Assembly (NCBI GenBank): GCA_028714695.1
Contig: JAQTLX010000002.1
Location: 124,001-188,000 of the forward strand
Length of the DNA: 64,000 nucleotides
Direction of reading: 5' to 3'
Source: Ignavibacteria bacterium
Lineage (GTDB): Bacteria > Bacteroidota > Ignavibacteria > Tepidaquicellales > Tepidaquicellaceae
The position numbers and the translations under genes are program-made. The notes below the pieces were generated by a model. The model worked only from the letters and a program-made list of their open reading frames with translations, did not search any database and was not told the origin of the DNA. Shown one piece after another: positions 48,011 through 57,839 of this stretch. Position 1 is the stretch's first letter. Each line of letters starts with the position of its first letter.

Positions 48011-48522
48011 ATTTTAAATACGGAATATTAAGAAATATAATAGTAATAGTTTTACTCATACTCATACAAAAAACATTTATAAAGGTTTTTTCGGTATCCG
48101 CGCTTAATATATCTCCCGATTTTGTAATTATTGCACTGGTGTTTATCGGCGCAAGGGAAGGAAAAATAACGGGTTCCATTTACGGTTTTCTGACAGGACT
48201 GCTTGCTGATTTTTTAAGCGGAACATTTTTAGGGCTGTCCTCGCTTTCATATACAATCGCGGCATTTCTCGCCGGTTTCTTCAAATCGGAGAATGAAAAA
48301 TTCCTTACGAAATATTTTTTTCTTGTAACTGTTTTTGCGTGTTCGTTTGCCGGTAATTTTATTTATTACTGGATATATTTTCAGGGTACTCCGATTACTT
48401 TCCCCGAGGTGATTATTAAATATGTGCTCACGACTTCTGCTTATACAACTATCGTCAGTATCATTTATGTGATATTCCCAAGAAGAAAGAAAATCGAGAG
48501 GAGTTTCCTGGGTGAAGCGTGA
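48007..48522 (+). CDS. mreD: Rod shape-determining protein MreD
   Basis: A 171-residue membrane protein with about five helices and the DFVIIALVFIGAREG and FLTGLLADFLSGTFLG segments typical of MreD. The ATG overlaps the end of mreC (ATGA), and its end overlaps the mrdA start by 11 bases. Confidence 0.9.
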   Translation: MNFKYGILRNIIVIVLLILIQKTFIKVFSVSALNISPDFVIIALVFIGAREGKITGSIYGFLTGLLADFLSGTFLGLSSLSYTIAAFLAGFFKSENEKFLTKYFFLVTVFACSFAGNFIYYWIYFQGTPITFPEVIIKYVLTTSAYTTIVSIIYVIFPRRKKIERSFLGEA

Positions 48523-50299
48523 AGTTAAAATATATGTATCGCTCGGAATAGTTGTCCTTTCCGTACTTGCGCTTATTTCAAGACTGGTTCAGTTGCAGGT
48601 GGTACAGCAGCAGGAATTCGGCAAGGAGTCGGATAAAAATTCGATTAAGAAAATTATTGAAACTCCCGCAAGAGGGTTAATAATAGACAGGAACGGTTCT
48701 ATAATTGTCGATAACAGACCTTCTTATACACTTACGATAACGCCGTTTCAGTTCGATAAAAATTTAATCGATGAAGTTGCAAATCTTGCCAATTTAGATC
48801 CTGAAGATATTCGTGATGATCTTTCAAATGCAAAAGGCACTAACAGATTCAATCCTATAAAAGTAAAAAGAGATATAGATTTTAAAACCATATCATATAT
48901 TGAGGAAAACCGGGACAGATTACGAGGAGTAAGTTATCAGGTCGAATCGATGAGGTTCTATCCGAATAAATTCAGGGCTTCGCATATACTCGGTTATAAT
49001 GCTGAAGTTTCAGAGAAGTCGCTTCTTGAATCGACTGAAAATTATTACAGGCAGGGCGACCTTGTCGGTACTATAGGTCTTGAAAAATACTATGAAAAAT
49101 ATCTTCGCGGAGAAAAAGGAAGCAGGCTTATTTCCGTAGACGTAAACGGCAGGGAAGTGGGACCGTATAATGACGGGAAAAATGATGTCAAACCTACAAA
49201 TGGCGCTGACCTTTACACTTCAATCGACGCGAATCTTCAGGAGTATGCGGAAAAATTAATGGGCGGCAGAAGAGGCGCCGTTATTGCAATTGATCCGCGC
49301 ACGGGCGAAGTTCTGTGTCTTGTTTCAAAACCGGATTATGATTTAAATGCGTTTGTCGGAACACCGGATGCAAAAGAAATTAACAGATTATTCAATCATC
49401 CCGATAAACCTCTTTTTAACAGAGCAACGCAGACCAAGTATCCTCCCGGTTCCACATGGAAGATGATGATGGCGCTTGCAGGAATGGCTTCGGGGAAAAT
49501 TACACCAACAACAACCATCTCTTGTCCGGGTTCCTTAACGTATGGCAACAGGACTTTCGAAGACCATGGTGCTTACGGGTCTATTACAGCAGTGAGAGCG
49601 CTGGAAGTTTCATCCAACGTGTTTTTCTATAAAATGGGATTGATGCTCGGCATAAAAGATTACCATGATTATTCCGCAATGTTGGGATTCGGTTCGAGAA
49701 CGGGAATCGATCTTCCCAATGAAACCAAAGGTCTTCTGCCTTCTCAGGAATATTTCGACAAAGTTTACGGAGTGAATAAATGGTCACAGGGACTTATGGT
49801 CAGTCTTGGAATCGGGCAGGGTGAACTCGGAGTATCTCCTGTGCAGATGGTTGCTTATACCGCTGCTATATGCATGGATGGACTGTACATACAACCGCAT
49901 ATTGTGAGAAAAGTTTACAATTCTTCAACAGGACAGGAGTATCCTCTTGAAGTAAAGAAGACGCAGATTGAATGGTCGCAGAAATATTTTGATGCGGTTA
50001 AAAAAGGGATGTATCTTGTCGTAAACGGAACGGGAACGGCGAAGAATATTAAAAATTCGGATTACATACTTGCCGGAAAAACAGGAACAGCACAGAATCC
50101 CAATGGAAACAACCACTCATGGTTTGTCGGATACGCGCCTTACGGAGATCCGAAAATTGCAGTGTGCGTGCTTGGTGAAAATGCGGGATGGGGAAATCAG
50201 TTTGCTGCGCCGATTGCCGCGGCTATTATGGTTAGATTTCTAAGCGGTAATTCGGTTGACGTATTTAATGAAAATGCAAAGGTGGAGGTGCACGACTAA
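48512..50299 (+). CDS. mrdA: Penicillin-binding protein 2
   Basis: A 595-residue class B transpeptidase with an N-terminal membrane anchor (about 9-28), a dimerisation/pedestal domain from TPARGLIIDRNG and the transpeptidase domain. The active-site Ser314 is in STWK (314-317), SSN lies in VSSNVFF and KTG in AGKTGTAQ. It cross-links lateral wall peptidoglycan with RodA. The GTG start lies within mreD. Its stop overlaps the rodA start by one base. Confidence 0.95.
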   Translation: MKREVKIYVSLGIVVLSVLALISRLVQLQVVQQQEFGKESDKNSIKKIIETPARGLIIDRNGSIIVDNRPSYTLTITPFQFDKNLIDEVANLANLDPEDIRDDLSNAKGTNRFNPIKVKRDIDFKTISYIEENRDRLRGVSYQVESMRFYPNKFRASHILGYNAEVSEKSLLESTENYYRQGDLVGTIGLEKYYEKYLRGEKGSRLISVDVNGREVGPYNDGKNDVKPTNGADLYTSIDANLQEYAEKLMGGRRGAVIAIDPRTGEVLCLVSKPDYDLNAFVGTPDAKEINRLFNHPDKPLFNRATQTKYPPGSTWKMMMALAGMASGKITPTTTISCPGSLTYGNRTFEDHGAYGSITAVRALEVSSNVFFYKMGLMLGIKDYHDYSAMLGFGSRTGIDLPNETKGLLPSQEYFDKVYGVNKWSQGLMVSLGIGQGELGVSPVQMVAYTAAICMDGLYIQPHIVRKVYNSSTGQEYPLEVKKTQIEWSQKYFDAVKKGMYLVVNGTGTAKNIKNSDYILAGKTGTAQNPNGNNHSWFVGYAPYGDPKIAVCVLGENAGWGNQFAAPIAAAIMVRFLSGNSVDVFNENAKVEVHD

Positions 50300-51531
50300 T
50301 GGAAAAGAAATTTTTTGATAAATTCGACATAACATTATTTATTGCCGTAATCGGTTTAATCGTTATCGGAATTTTTGCGATATACAGTGCTACTCAGAGC
50401 AGCGCGAACAATGCGGACTTTTATCTGAAACAAATGACGTTTGCCATTGCAGGTCTGGTAATGGTGATTGTGGTGTCGTATCTGCCGCCGCGGTATATTT
50501 CGAGTCTGTCTTATTATGCTTACGGGGTTTCAATTGTTTTATTAATTCTTGTTTTGCTTTTCGGCAGAACAATTAACGGAAACAAGTGCTGGTTCTACAT
50601 TGCGGGATTCGGAATTCAGCCTTCGGAGTTTGCAAAAGTTGCCACTGTGATGGCAGTATCAAATTTCTTTTACAAAGGCGATGAGGAGAATCCAAAAATT
50701 AAGCCAATGCAGATAATGATTGCAACTCTGATGGTTGCCGTGCCTGCCGTGCTTATAAAACTCGAGCACGATACAGGCACAACGCTTGTTATGCTTTCAT
50801 TTCTTATCCCGATGTTTTTCTTCGCGGGAGTATCGCCGTTTTTATTGGTTGCAATTATCACACCGATTATTGCGGCTATACTTGCATTCATAAATATATA
50901 TTATTTCTATTCATTCCTTGCACTGCTCCTGATAGCGCTTTTCTATTTTAAGCGTCATTATATAATTACAGGCGGCGTTATGGTGATGAATGTGCTCGCG
51001 GGATATTCGGTGAAATTTATGTATTCGAAACTTCAGCCGTATCAGCAGAACAGAATAATGGCGGTTTTTGATCCGACATCGGACCCGCTTGGAAGCGGTT
51101 ACAATGTCATACAGTCGAAAGTCGCTATCGGTTCGGGCGGACTGTTTGGAAAGGGCTTCCTTCAGGGGTCGCAGACGCAGTTGAGATTTATTCCCGAGCA
51201 ATGGACGGATTTTATTTACTGTATGATAGGCGAGGAGTTCGGACTCATAGGCGCAGGGGTTGTGATTTTACTGTTTGCAATAATTATTTTCCGTTTGCTT
51301 AACAATGCATATCTTTCCAGGAACAGGTATCTGATGCTTGCGTGCGTTGGGTTTGCGAGTTTGTTCTTCTTTCATATGTTTATTAATGTAGGAATGACAA
51401 TCGGTATTACTCCTGTTATCGGTATCCCGTTGCCGCTTGTAAGCAATGGTGTATCGTCATTGCTTTCGTTTCTGCTAATGGTAGGTATCGGAATGAATAC
51501 CTACAGACATAAAGACATATTCTTATCATGA
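50299..51531 (+). CDS. rodA: Peptidoglycan glycosyltransferase RodA
   Basis: A 410-residue SEDS protein with about ten membrane helices. The conserved segments GIQPSEFAKVA, KLEHDTGTTLVM, GSGGLFGKGFLQGSQTQ with FIPEQWTDFI, and GIPLPLVSNGVSS are all visible. It polymerises glycan strands with PBP2. It overlaps pyrF by four bases, an unexpected partner at the end of the operon. Confidence 0.96.
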   Translation: MEKKFFDKFDITLFIAVIGLIVIGIFAIYSATQSSANNADFYLKQMTFAIAGLVMVIVVSYLPPRYISSLSYYAYGVSIVLLILVLLFGRTINGNKCWFYIAGFGIQPSEFAKVATVMAVSNFFYKGDEENPKIKPMQIMIATLMVAVPAVLIKLEHDTGTTLVMLSFLIPMFFFAGVSPFLLVAIITPIIAAILAFINIYYFYSFLALLLIALFYFKRHYIITGGVMVMNVLAGYSVKFMYSKLQPYQQNRIMAVFDPTSDPLGSGYNVIQSKVAIGSGGLFGKGFLQGSQTQLRFIPEQWTDFIYCMIGEEFGLIGAGVVILLFAIIIFRLLNNAYLSRNRYLMLACVGFASLFFFHMFINVGMTIGITPVIGIPLPLVSNGVSSLLSFLLMVGIGMNTYRHKDIFLS

Positions 51532-52334
51532 TATATAAAAAGAAATTAGAGAAAGTAATAAAGTCGTCGAAGTCGAACCTTGTTGTCGGGCTTGATACGG
51601 ATATTAATAAAATTCCTCTTTGCTTTTTGAAATATAAAAATCCGATACTCGCATTCAATAAGAAAATCATCGATTCAACAGTTGAAAATTGCGCGGGATA
51701 CAAACTGAATCTTGCATTTTACGAAGCCGCCGGTGTGCGAGGGCTTGAGGCGCTTGAAGAAACGGTAAAATATATTCAGGCAGACAGAATGAAAATCTGC
51801 GATGCGAAAAGAGGGGACATCGGCAACACGGCTGAACTTTATGCTGTCGCTTATTTCGATAAACTTGATTTCGATGCGATAACATTGTCACCGTATATGG
51901 GATATGATTCTATTTCTCCATTCCTTAAAAGAAAAAACAAACTGGCGTACATATTAATCCGCACATCGAATCCGGGCGCTGATGATTTTCAAAAACTTAA
52001 ATCAGGCAAAAAGTTCTTGTATGAAATAATTGCCGAAAAAAGTTTAAAGTGGTCGAAAGAGCAAATAGGATTTGTAGTCGGAGCAAATCATACAAAGGAA
52101 ATCCGAAAATACACTTCGAAAAATGAAAATATACCTCTTCTTATTCCCGGTATAGGAGCGCAGGGAAACGATTTAAAGAATCTGCTGAATAGCGTCGGAA
52201 ATAATTCATTCCTCATCAATGCAAGCAGGTCAGTCATTTATGCGGGAGACAGAATGGATAAGGAAAATATATTTTTTAAAAAAGTACAGCAGACTGGTTT
52301 TTTTCTGAATAAAAGTATTGAAGAAATCGCATAA
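51528..52334 (+). CDS. pyrF: Orotidine 5'-phosphate decarboxylase (type 2)
   Basis: A 268-residue TIM barrel that converts OMP to UMP. It has GLDTDINKIP near the start, YKLNLAFYE, and the catalytic DAKRGDIGNTAELYA (Lys/Asp/Lys/Asp tetrad). The C-terminal phosphate site is IPGIGAQGND and NASRS. The length and the KRGDIGNT form fit the type 2 subfamily. It is translationally coupled to rodA. Confidence 0.95.
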   Translation: MIYKKKLEKVIKSSKSNLVVGLDTDINKIPLCFLKYKNPILAFNKKIIDSTVENCAGYKLNLAFYEAAGVRGLEALEETVKYIQADRMKICDAKRGDIGNTAELYAVAYFDKLDFDAITLSPYMGYDSISPFLKRKNKLAYILIRTSNPGADDFQKLKSGKKFLYEIIAEKSLKWSKEQIGFVVGANHTKEIRKYTSKNENIPLLIPGIGAQGNDLKNLLNSVGNNSFLINASRSVIYAGDRMDKENIFFKKVQQTGFFLNKSIEEIA

Positions 52335-52343
52335 GAAAATTAA

Positions 52344-52370
52344 TAAAACATAAAATCGGAATGTTTTATG
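52344..52370 (+). terminator. Possible terminator after pyrF
   Basis: ATAAAACAT and ATGTTTTAT are perfect 9 bp arms around nine bases, just ten bases after the pyrF stop. The following bases are not a clean T-run, so function is doubtful. Confidence 0.4.
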
Positions 52371-52525
52371 CTTTCCCGGTTTATCACTGTTTCTCTTCGC
52401 TCATTAACTCATGGATTTATTTGGATTTATACATCCGATATTATTTTGGTATTGCAAAACATGTGAATTATGGATATTATTTTTAAAAAATCATTCAATA
52501 ATCCATTTAATTTTAGGAATGTGAA

Positions 52526-54631
52526 ATGAAGAAAATAATTCTCCTTATTATCATACTTATCATTCCCGCCTCAATTTTTTCGCAATGGATATGGCAATAT
52601 CCTTTACCTCAAGGAAATTTGTTGTTGGATATTAATAGTCCCGATAATAATACAGTATATGCGGTAGGAAATAATGGCGTAATAATAAAATCATCGAACG
52701 GCGGTCAAAATTGGAATCTGCAGATTAGTAACACATATCGTAATTTGAATTCTGTTTTTTTTAGTAATTTGAATACAGGTTGGATATCAGGTGATACAGG
52801 TAAAATATTGAAAACAACAAATGGCGGAATTAATTGGATAAATTATACGGTCGGAACAAATTTTAAATTACACTCCATATATTTCACAGATAATCAAACT
52901 GGTTATTTAATTGCAGACAGTTTATCCTCGTCGATTGTTTATAAAACCACTAATGCCGGACAATATTGGACTAGATCCTCAAATGTTTTTACGAGTATGA
53001 ATAACTTATGTTTTTTGAATAATAATACCGGATACATTGCAGGAATTTATAATGTTGAACGAACAACTAATGCAGGTGTTAATTGGAGTTCAGGTCTTTC
53101 AATTTGCGGCGTAACTTTCGGCAGTATAGGATTCGCTAATAATTTAACCGGCTATATATCATGTTATGGAGGATACTGGAAGACAACCGACGGCGGAAAT
53201 GGATGGATAATGGATAGTATTCCAATTGGCGGAGGAATTAAGTTTTTTAATTCAAATTACGGATATTCGTTTGACGGCAGTTACGATAAATTTTACAGAA
53301 CATTGAATGGAGGTTTAAACTGGAATTCCTATGATATTCCGGGGCAATATTGGTTAAGAGCATTTGATTTTGCAAGTAAAGATACAATCTATTCCACTAG
53401 TTTTTGTAACATACTCAAATCCACAAATGGAGGTGTTAATTGGTACTGTTTAAATGATGAAACGGCGAATATCATCGATATAAGTTTTATAAATAATAAT
53501 TCAGGTTGGGCTGTTGGAGTGGTTAATAATAATAGAGGAGTACTCTTAAATACTACGAATTCAGGCAATTCGTGGACAAAAAGATATCCACAAAATCAAA
53601 AAGGTATTTATTCTGCTAAACTATTCAATGAAAATACCGGCTATGTATTGCAATCAGATGGAACATTTGCAAAGACCACTGATGGTGGCCAAAATTTTAC
53701 AACGGCAAGCATTACAGGAAGTAATTCGTTATTTTGTAAAATGTATTTTGTAGAAATGAATACAGGCTGGTGTGTAGGAGGTACCATTCAATCAATCAAA
53801 CTACTTTATAAAACAACTAACGGAGGCTCTAGTTGGTTTTCACAATCAAATTCCTATTCACTTTTAGACGTGAAATTTCTAGATAACAACACCGGCTGGG
53901 CAGCCGGTATAAACGGTAAAATTATAAAGACAACAAATGGAGGTGTAAACTGGTTAGAGCAAACAAGCAATACTTCATCAACATTACGCAGCATTTCTTT
54001 TATTAATTATAATACCGGTTGGATAAAAAGCAGCGATGGAAGAGTTTTAAAAACAACTAATGGAGGATTGAACTGGAATTCCTATGCTCTCGCTTCTTAT
54101 GAATCTGGTTATGGTTCGGTGTTCTTCTCTGATGAATTAACAGGATATTCTGTCGGATATTCTATGCAAAAAACAACTAACGGAGGAATAAATTGGGCAT
54201 TACTCAGCAAACCTTCGGATATGGCATTCAATAGTTTGTATTTTACTAATAGTAGTACTGGTTGGATTGTTGGAGAAAACTGTATTATAAAAACACTGAC
54301 AGGAGGAACATCAATTATCAAAATTGTCGATAGCAATATTCCCCAAAAGTGTTGTTTATCCCAGAATTATCCGAACCCTTTCAATCCCGTAACGAAGATT
54401 AAATTTGACGTGCCTGAAAATGGGAAGTTGAAAATTGAAAATGGTAATACCGTTTTGAAAGTCTATGATATTCTCGGTAAAGTAGTCGCAACACTCGTAA
54501 ATGAAAGACTGCAGCCCGGCACATACGAAACCACATTCGACGGCAGCAGTCTCAACAGCGGAATTTATTTCTACAAATTATTGATTGGCAATAAGCAATC
54601 GGCAGTTAAGAAAATGGTTCTGCTGAAATAA
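52526..54631 (+). CDS. T9SS-exported Ycf48-like repeat protein
   Basis: A 701-residue protein with signal peptide MKKIILLIIILIIPASIFSQ. About fourteen repeats of roughly 40 residues carry KTTNGGINW or KTTDGG followed by a NTGW turn (for example GWISGDTGKILKTTNGG), the Asp-box propeller pattern of Ycf48/HCF136-like proteins. The C-terminus has a type IX sorting domain (YPNPFNPVTKIKFDV, final KKMVLLK). It probably acts at the cell surface. The ligand is unknown, and it is not a photosystem factor in this context. Confidence 0.87.
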   Translation: MKKIILLIIILIIPASIFSQWIWQYPLPQGNLLLDINSPDNNTVYAVGNNGVIIKSSNGGQNWNLQISNTYRNLNSVFFSNLNTGWISGDTGKILKTTNGGINWINYTVGTNFKLHSIYFTDNQTGYLIADSLSSSIVYKTTNAGQYWTRSSNVFTSMNNLCFLNNNTGYIAGIYNVERTTNAGVNWSSGLSICGVTFGSIGFANNLTGYISCYGGYWKTTDGGNGWIMDSIPIGGGIKFFNSNYGYSFDGSYDKFYRTLNGGLNWNSYDIPGQYWLRAFDFASKDTIYSTSFCNILKSTNGGVNWYCLNDETANIIDISFINNNSGWAVGVVNNNRGVLLNTTNSGNSWTKRYPQNQKGIYSAKLFNENTGYVLQSDGTFAKTTDGGQNFTTASITGSNSLFCKMYFVEMNTGWCVGGTIQSIKLLYKTTNGGSSWFSQSNSYSLLDVKFLDNNTGWAAGINGKIIKTTNGGVNWLEQTSNTSSTLRSISFINYNTGWIKSSDGRVLKTTNGGLNWNSYALASYESGYGSVFFSDELTGYSVGYSMQKTTNGGINWALLSKPSDMAFNSLYFTNSSTGWIVGENCIIKTLTGGTSIIKIVDSNIPQKCCLSQNYPNPFNPVTKIKFDVPENGKLKIENGNTVLKVYDILGKVVATLVNERLQPGTYETTFDGSSLNSGIYFYKLLIGNKQSAVKKMVLLK

Positions 54632-54672
54632 ATATATAAACCGAATTTACGATTTTAAAATATTAGATTTAT

Positions 54673-55191
54673 ATGCATATAAAATGTATTACGGTATTAA
54701 TTGCCATTATCTCTTTCCCTTATATTTTATATTCACAGGAGAAGGACAATCCGTTTCGTTTTGAGCCCCAATTTAAAAGTACACAGTTTGATGCAACATC
54801 GATATATTTTATAAACACATTGAGCGCTTCCGTTGACTTTGACCTCACAAAAGATAAAGCAAATGTTGCTTCAGGGGGTTTCAGAGCGGGAGTGGATTAT
54901 TTTTCTACAGGAACAGTCGGAGGTTCTACTAATGGTTCTCCATGTCTCGATTACGATATGCTCGGAAGATGGACAATCGATAAAGATTTTATAAGAATCG
55001 ATCTTTGTCTGGGCGGTTCCTATCACACTGCTTCAAAATCTTATTACAAAGATGACGAAGGATTGTTTCTGAAATTTGGAGGCGATATAAAATTTAAGTT
55101 CTACAAAAATTACGCAGGTCTGCTTATAAAATTTGGCACTTCAAAAGTATCTTACGGCGGCATTGGTTTGTTTTTAGGATATGGGCATTAA
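54673..55191 (+). CDS. Exported protein of unknown function
   Basis: A 172-residue protein with a signal peptide (about residues 1-21, ending LYSQ). The mature part has alternating strands with glycine-rich ends (GGIGLFLGYGH) and may be a small outer-membrane barrel. It follows the Ycf48-like gene by 41 bases on the same strand. Confidence 0.65.
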   Translation: MHIKCITVLIAIISFPYILYSQEKDNPFRFEPQFKSTQFDATSIYFINTLSASVDFDLTKDKANVASGGFRAGVDYFSTGTVGGSTNGSPCLDYDMLGRWTIDKDFIRIDLCLGGSYHTASKSYYKDDEGLFLKFGGDIKFKFYKNYAGLLIKFGTSKVSYGGIGLFLGYGH

Positions 55192-55192
55192 A

Positions 55193-55221
55193 AAAGAGGC
55201 TTCATTTCTGACAGCCTCTTT
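55193..55221. terminator. Bidirectional terminator between convergent genes
   Basis: AAAGAGGCT and AGCCTCTTT form a 9 bp stem around an 11-base loop, with A/T-runs on both sides. It serves the exported protein (plus) and the peroxiredoxin (minus). Confidence 0.88.
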
Positions 55222-55247
55222 CCCCTTTTTCAATAAATCTACAAAAA

Positions 55248-55787
55248 TTAATTTAACGTCTTTTCGCCTTTTTTCCATCCGCAAGGTGTGAGTTTTCCTG
55301 ATTGAAGTGCATCAAGTACGCGAATGACTTCATCAACGTTTCTTCCGATTGATAAGTCGTTTGCGCAAATCCATTTCACTATTCCGTTAGGATCTACTAT
55401 AAATGTTGCCCTGTAAGCAATCTTTTCACCGTCTTCAAGAATTCCCAGCGCTTCGCCGAGAGTCTTTGACGTGTCTGCAAGAAGCGGGAAATGAAGATTC
55501 TTTAGACCCGGGTGTGATGTCATCCAGCCGAGATGCGAGAATTCAGTATCGGTAGACGCGCCGAGCAAGTCGCAGTTTCTTGAATCGAATTCCTTGAACT
55601 TATCGTTGAAATCGATGATTTCAGTCGGGCATACAAAAGTGAAATCCTTCGGATACCAGAACATTACGAGCCATCTTTTTTTCCCGATGTGGTCGTGATT
55701 TGTAACTTCTTTAAATTCTTTTCCCGGATCAGTTGATACAGTTGCTTGTTTTTTGAATTCCGGAAATTTCTGTCCTAAATTAATCAT
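55248..55787 (-). CDS. Peroxiredoxin (AhpC/Prx1 type)
   Basis: A 179-residue typical 2-Cys peroxiredoxin. Peroxidatic Cys53 lies in DFTFVCPTE, and resolving Cys169 in LTPCGW near the C-terminus. It reduces hydrogen peroxide and organic peroxides in the cytoplasm with thiol donors. No AhpF is adjacent, so thioredoxin or a similar protein probably recycles it. It is monocistronic. Confidence 0.93.
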   Translation of the reverse strand: MINLGQKFPEFKKQATVSTDPGKEFKEVTNHDHIGKKRWLVMFWYPKDFTFVCPTEIIDFNDKFKEFDSRNCDLLGASTDTEFSHLGWMTSHPGLKNLHFPLLADTSKTLGEALGILEDGEKIAYRATFIVDPNGIVKWICANDLSIGRNVDEVIRVLDALQSGKLTPCGWKKGEKTLN

Positions 55788-55966
55788 TTTTTATTCCTTT
55801 ATATTTTAAAATGTTTATAAATTCTGAGGTTCGATATAATAAACTGTTTTTCCGGCAAAAAAATTTCAAAGTTCAAATTAAATTTACGTTATCGAAAATC
55901 GATTCATTTACCTAACTTTTGAGAATTAAATTATTTATTTTTACAGTTCATTCAAAATTCACTAAA

Positions 55967-57760
55967 ATGTCATATAATAAGAGAACTCATTCTTGCGGAC
56001 AGTTAAGCATTGCTAACGTTAATGAAACCGTTGTACTTAACGGCTGGGTCGCAAAGAAGCGCGATTTGGGCGGGATTATATTCGTTGATATACGCGACAG
56101 GTACGGGATTACACAGATTAAAGTATCGCCCGAGAAAAAGGAAATCTCTGCTCTTGCAGCAAAACTCGGCAATGAATTTGTCATTTCCGCCAAAGGTAAG
56201 GTCATTAAACGCGAAAGCGCGAATTTAAATATTTCTACGGGTGAAATAGAAATTGACGTTGATGAACTTCAGGTTTTGAATGAATCGCTCACTACACCTT
56301 TTGTTGTAGAAGAAGACGTTAAAGCAAACGAAGATTTAAGACTTCAGTACAGATATCTTGACCTCAGGCGCAAAAAAATGATGGACGGTCTGCTGCTTCG
56401 CAATACAGTATATCAGATTGTGCATAAATATTTTGCCGAAAGTAATTTCGTTGAAGTTGAAACACCCATATTGATGAAATCAACGCCTGAAGGTGCGAGA
56501 GATTATCTTGTTCCTTCAAGGGTTCACAAAGGAAAATTTTATGCTCTGCCTCAGTCTCCTCAGACATACAAGCAGATACTAATGGTATCAGGGCTTGACA
56601 AATATGTCCAGATATGCAAATGTTTCCGTGATGAAGATTTAAGAGCGGACAGGCAGCCTGAATTCACGCAGATTGACGTTGAAATGAGTTTCGTAGAACA
56701 GGAAGATGTATTTAATATTTCGGAAAAACTTTTCAAAAGAATATGGAAAGAATCGATTGACGTGGATGTCGCAGCGCCTTTTCCTATGATGACTTACGAT
56801 GATGCAATGTCGAAATACGGGAGCGATAAACCGGATATGCGCATTAAAGATTCGATGGTGATAACCAATTTAACCGATGCGGTTAAGACTTCCGAATTTA
56901 AAGTATTTAATGACGTTATTAATTCTGGCGGTATAATAGCCGGAATAAAAATCGGCGGAACTGCAGGCGGTTCGAAGATTGAAATTACGCGTAAAATTTC
57001 GGATTCATATACCGAATACGCCAAGAAACTAGGCTTCGGCGGACTTGCATTCGTTAAAACAAATGAAGACGGTTCTCTTCAATCATCGATATTGAAATTC
57101 CTGAACGAAGAATCGATTGCAGGAATGAAGAATGCTTTCGATATGAAATCAGGGGATTATGTTTTCATCCTATCGGGTGAGAAGAATAAGGTACTTTCAG
57201 GACTCGGTCAGTTAAGGCTCAGGATTGCCGAAGATTTCAAACTACTTGATGATTCAAAGCATGAATTCATATGGATTACGGATTTTCCGCTATTTCATTT
57301 CGAAGAGGAAGAAAACAGATTTGTAGGCGAGCATCATGTGTTTACATCTCCGAAAAACGAATTCATGAAATATCTTGACAGCAAAGACAGGAAAGAAATC
57401 GAGAGCATAAGAGCAAATTGTTATGACCTTGTATATAACGGAAGCGAAATGGGCAGCGGAAGTATCAGGATTCACAACAGCGAAACGCAGAAGAAGGTAT
57501 TCAATATAATCGGATTGTCGGATGAAGAAGCGGTCGAAAAATTCGGCTTCATACTCGAAGCCTTCAAGTACGGTGCGCCTCCGCACGGAGGAGTTGCATT
57601 CGGATTTGACAGAATTGTTGCCATGCTTTCAGGAACAAAGTCGATAAGGGACATAATAGCATTTCCTAAGACAGTAAGCGCGGCTTCATTAATGGATAAT
57701 TGCCCCAGTCCTGTCATAAAACAGCAGTTGGATGAACTCGGGATTCAACTGAAACAGTGA
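55967..57760 (+). CDS. aspS: Aspartate--tRNA ligase
   Basis: A 597-residue class IIb synthetase from the ATG at 55967 (the frame is open to 55919). It has the OB-fold anticodon domain (LNGWVAKKRDLGGIIFVDIRDR), motif 2 (FRDEDLRADRQPEFTQID), the bacterial GAD insertion (about residues 285-410) and motif 3 (GAPPHGGVAFGFDRIVAM). Whether it charges only tRNA-Asp or also tRNA-Asn cannot be judged here. Confidence 0.97.
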   Translation: MSYNKRTHSCGQLSIANVNETVVLNGWVAKKRDLGGIIFVDIRDRYGITQIKVSPEKKEISALAAKLGNEFVISAKGKVIKRESANLNISTGEIEIDVDELQVLNESLTTPFVVEEDVKANEDLRLQYRYLDLRRKKMMDGLLLRNTVYQIVHKYFAESNFVEVETPILMKSTPEGARDYLVPSRVHKGKFYALPQSPQTYKQILMVSGLDKYVQICKCFRDEDLRADRQPEFTQIDVEMSFVEQEDVFNISEKLFKRIWKESIDVDVAAPFPMMTYDDAMSKYGSDKPDMRIKDSMVITNLTDAVKTSEFKVFNDVINSGGIIAGIKIGGTAGGSKIEITRKISDSYTEYAKKLGFGGLAFVKTNEDGSLQSSILKFLNEESIAGMKNAFDMKSGDYVFILSGEKNKVLSGLGQLRLRIAEDFKLLDDSKHEFIWITDFPLFHFEEEENRFVGEHHVFTSPKNEFMKYLDSKDRKEIESIRANCYDLVYNGSEMGSGSIRIHNSETQKKVFNIIGLSDEEAVEKFGFILEAFKYGAPPHGGVAFGFDRIVAMLSGTKSIRDIIAFPKTVSAASLMDNCPSPVIKQQLDELGIQLKQ

Positions 57761-57839
57761 CAAAAAATGTAATTTATTTAAAATATTAAAAATCGTATAA
57801 TAACGAATTGTAAAACAATAAACATAAAGGAGTTATTTT

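Noticed and set aside
52526-54300. Repeated ACAACAAATGGCGG-like DNA words as a possible repeat array or CRISPR
   Set aside because: They encode the in-frame KTTNGG protein repeats; the spacing varies and no spacers are present. No CRISPR array was seen in the window.
57761-57839. Possible SAM/SAH riboswitch before ahcY
   Set aside because: The leader is short and A+T-rich with no G-C stems or conserved riboswitch core.
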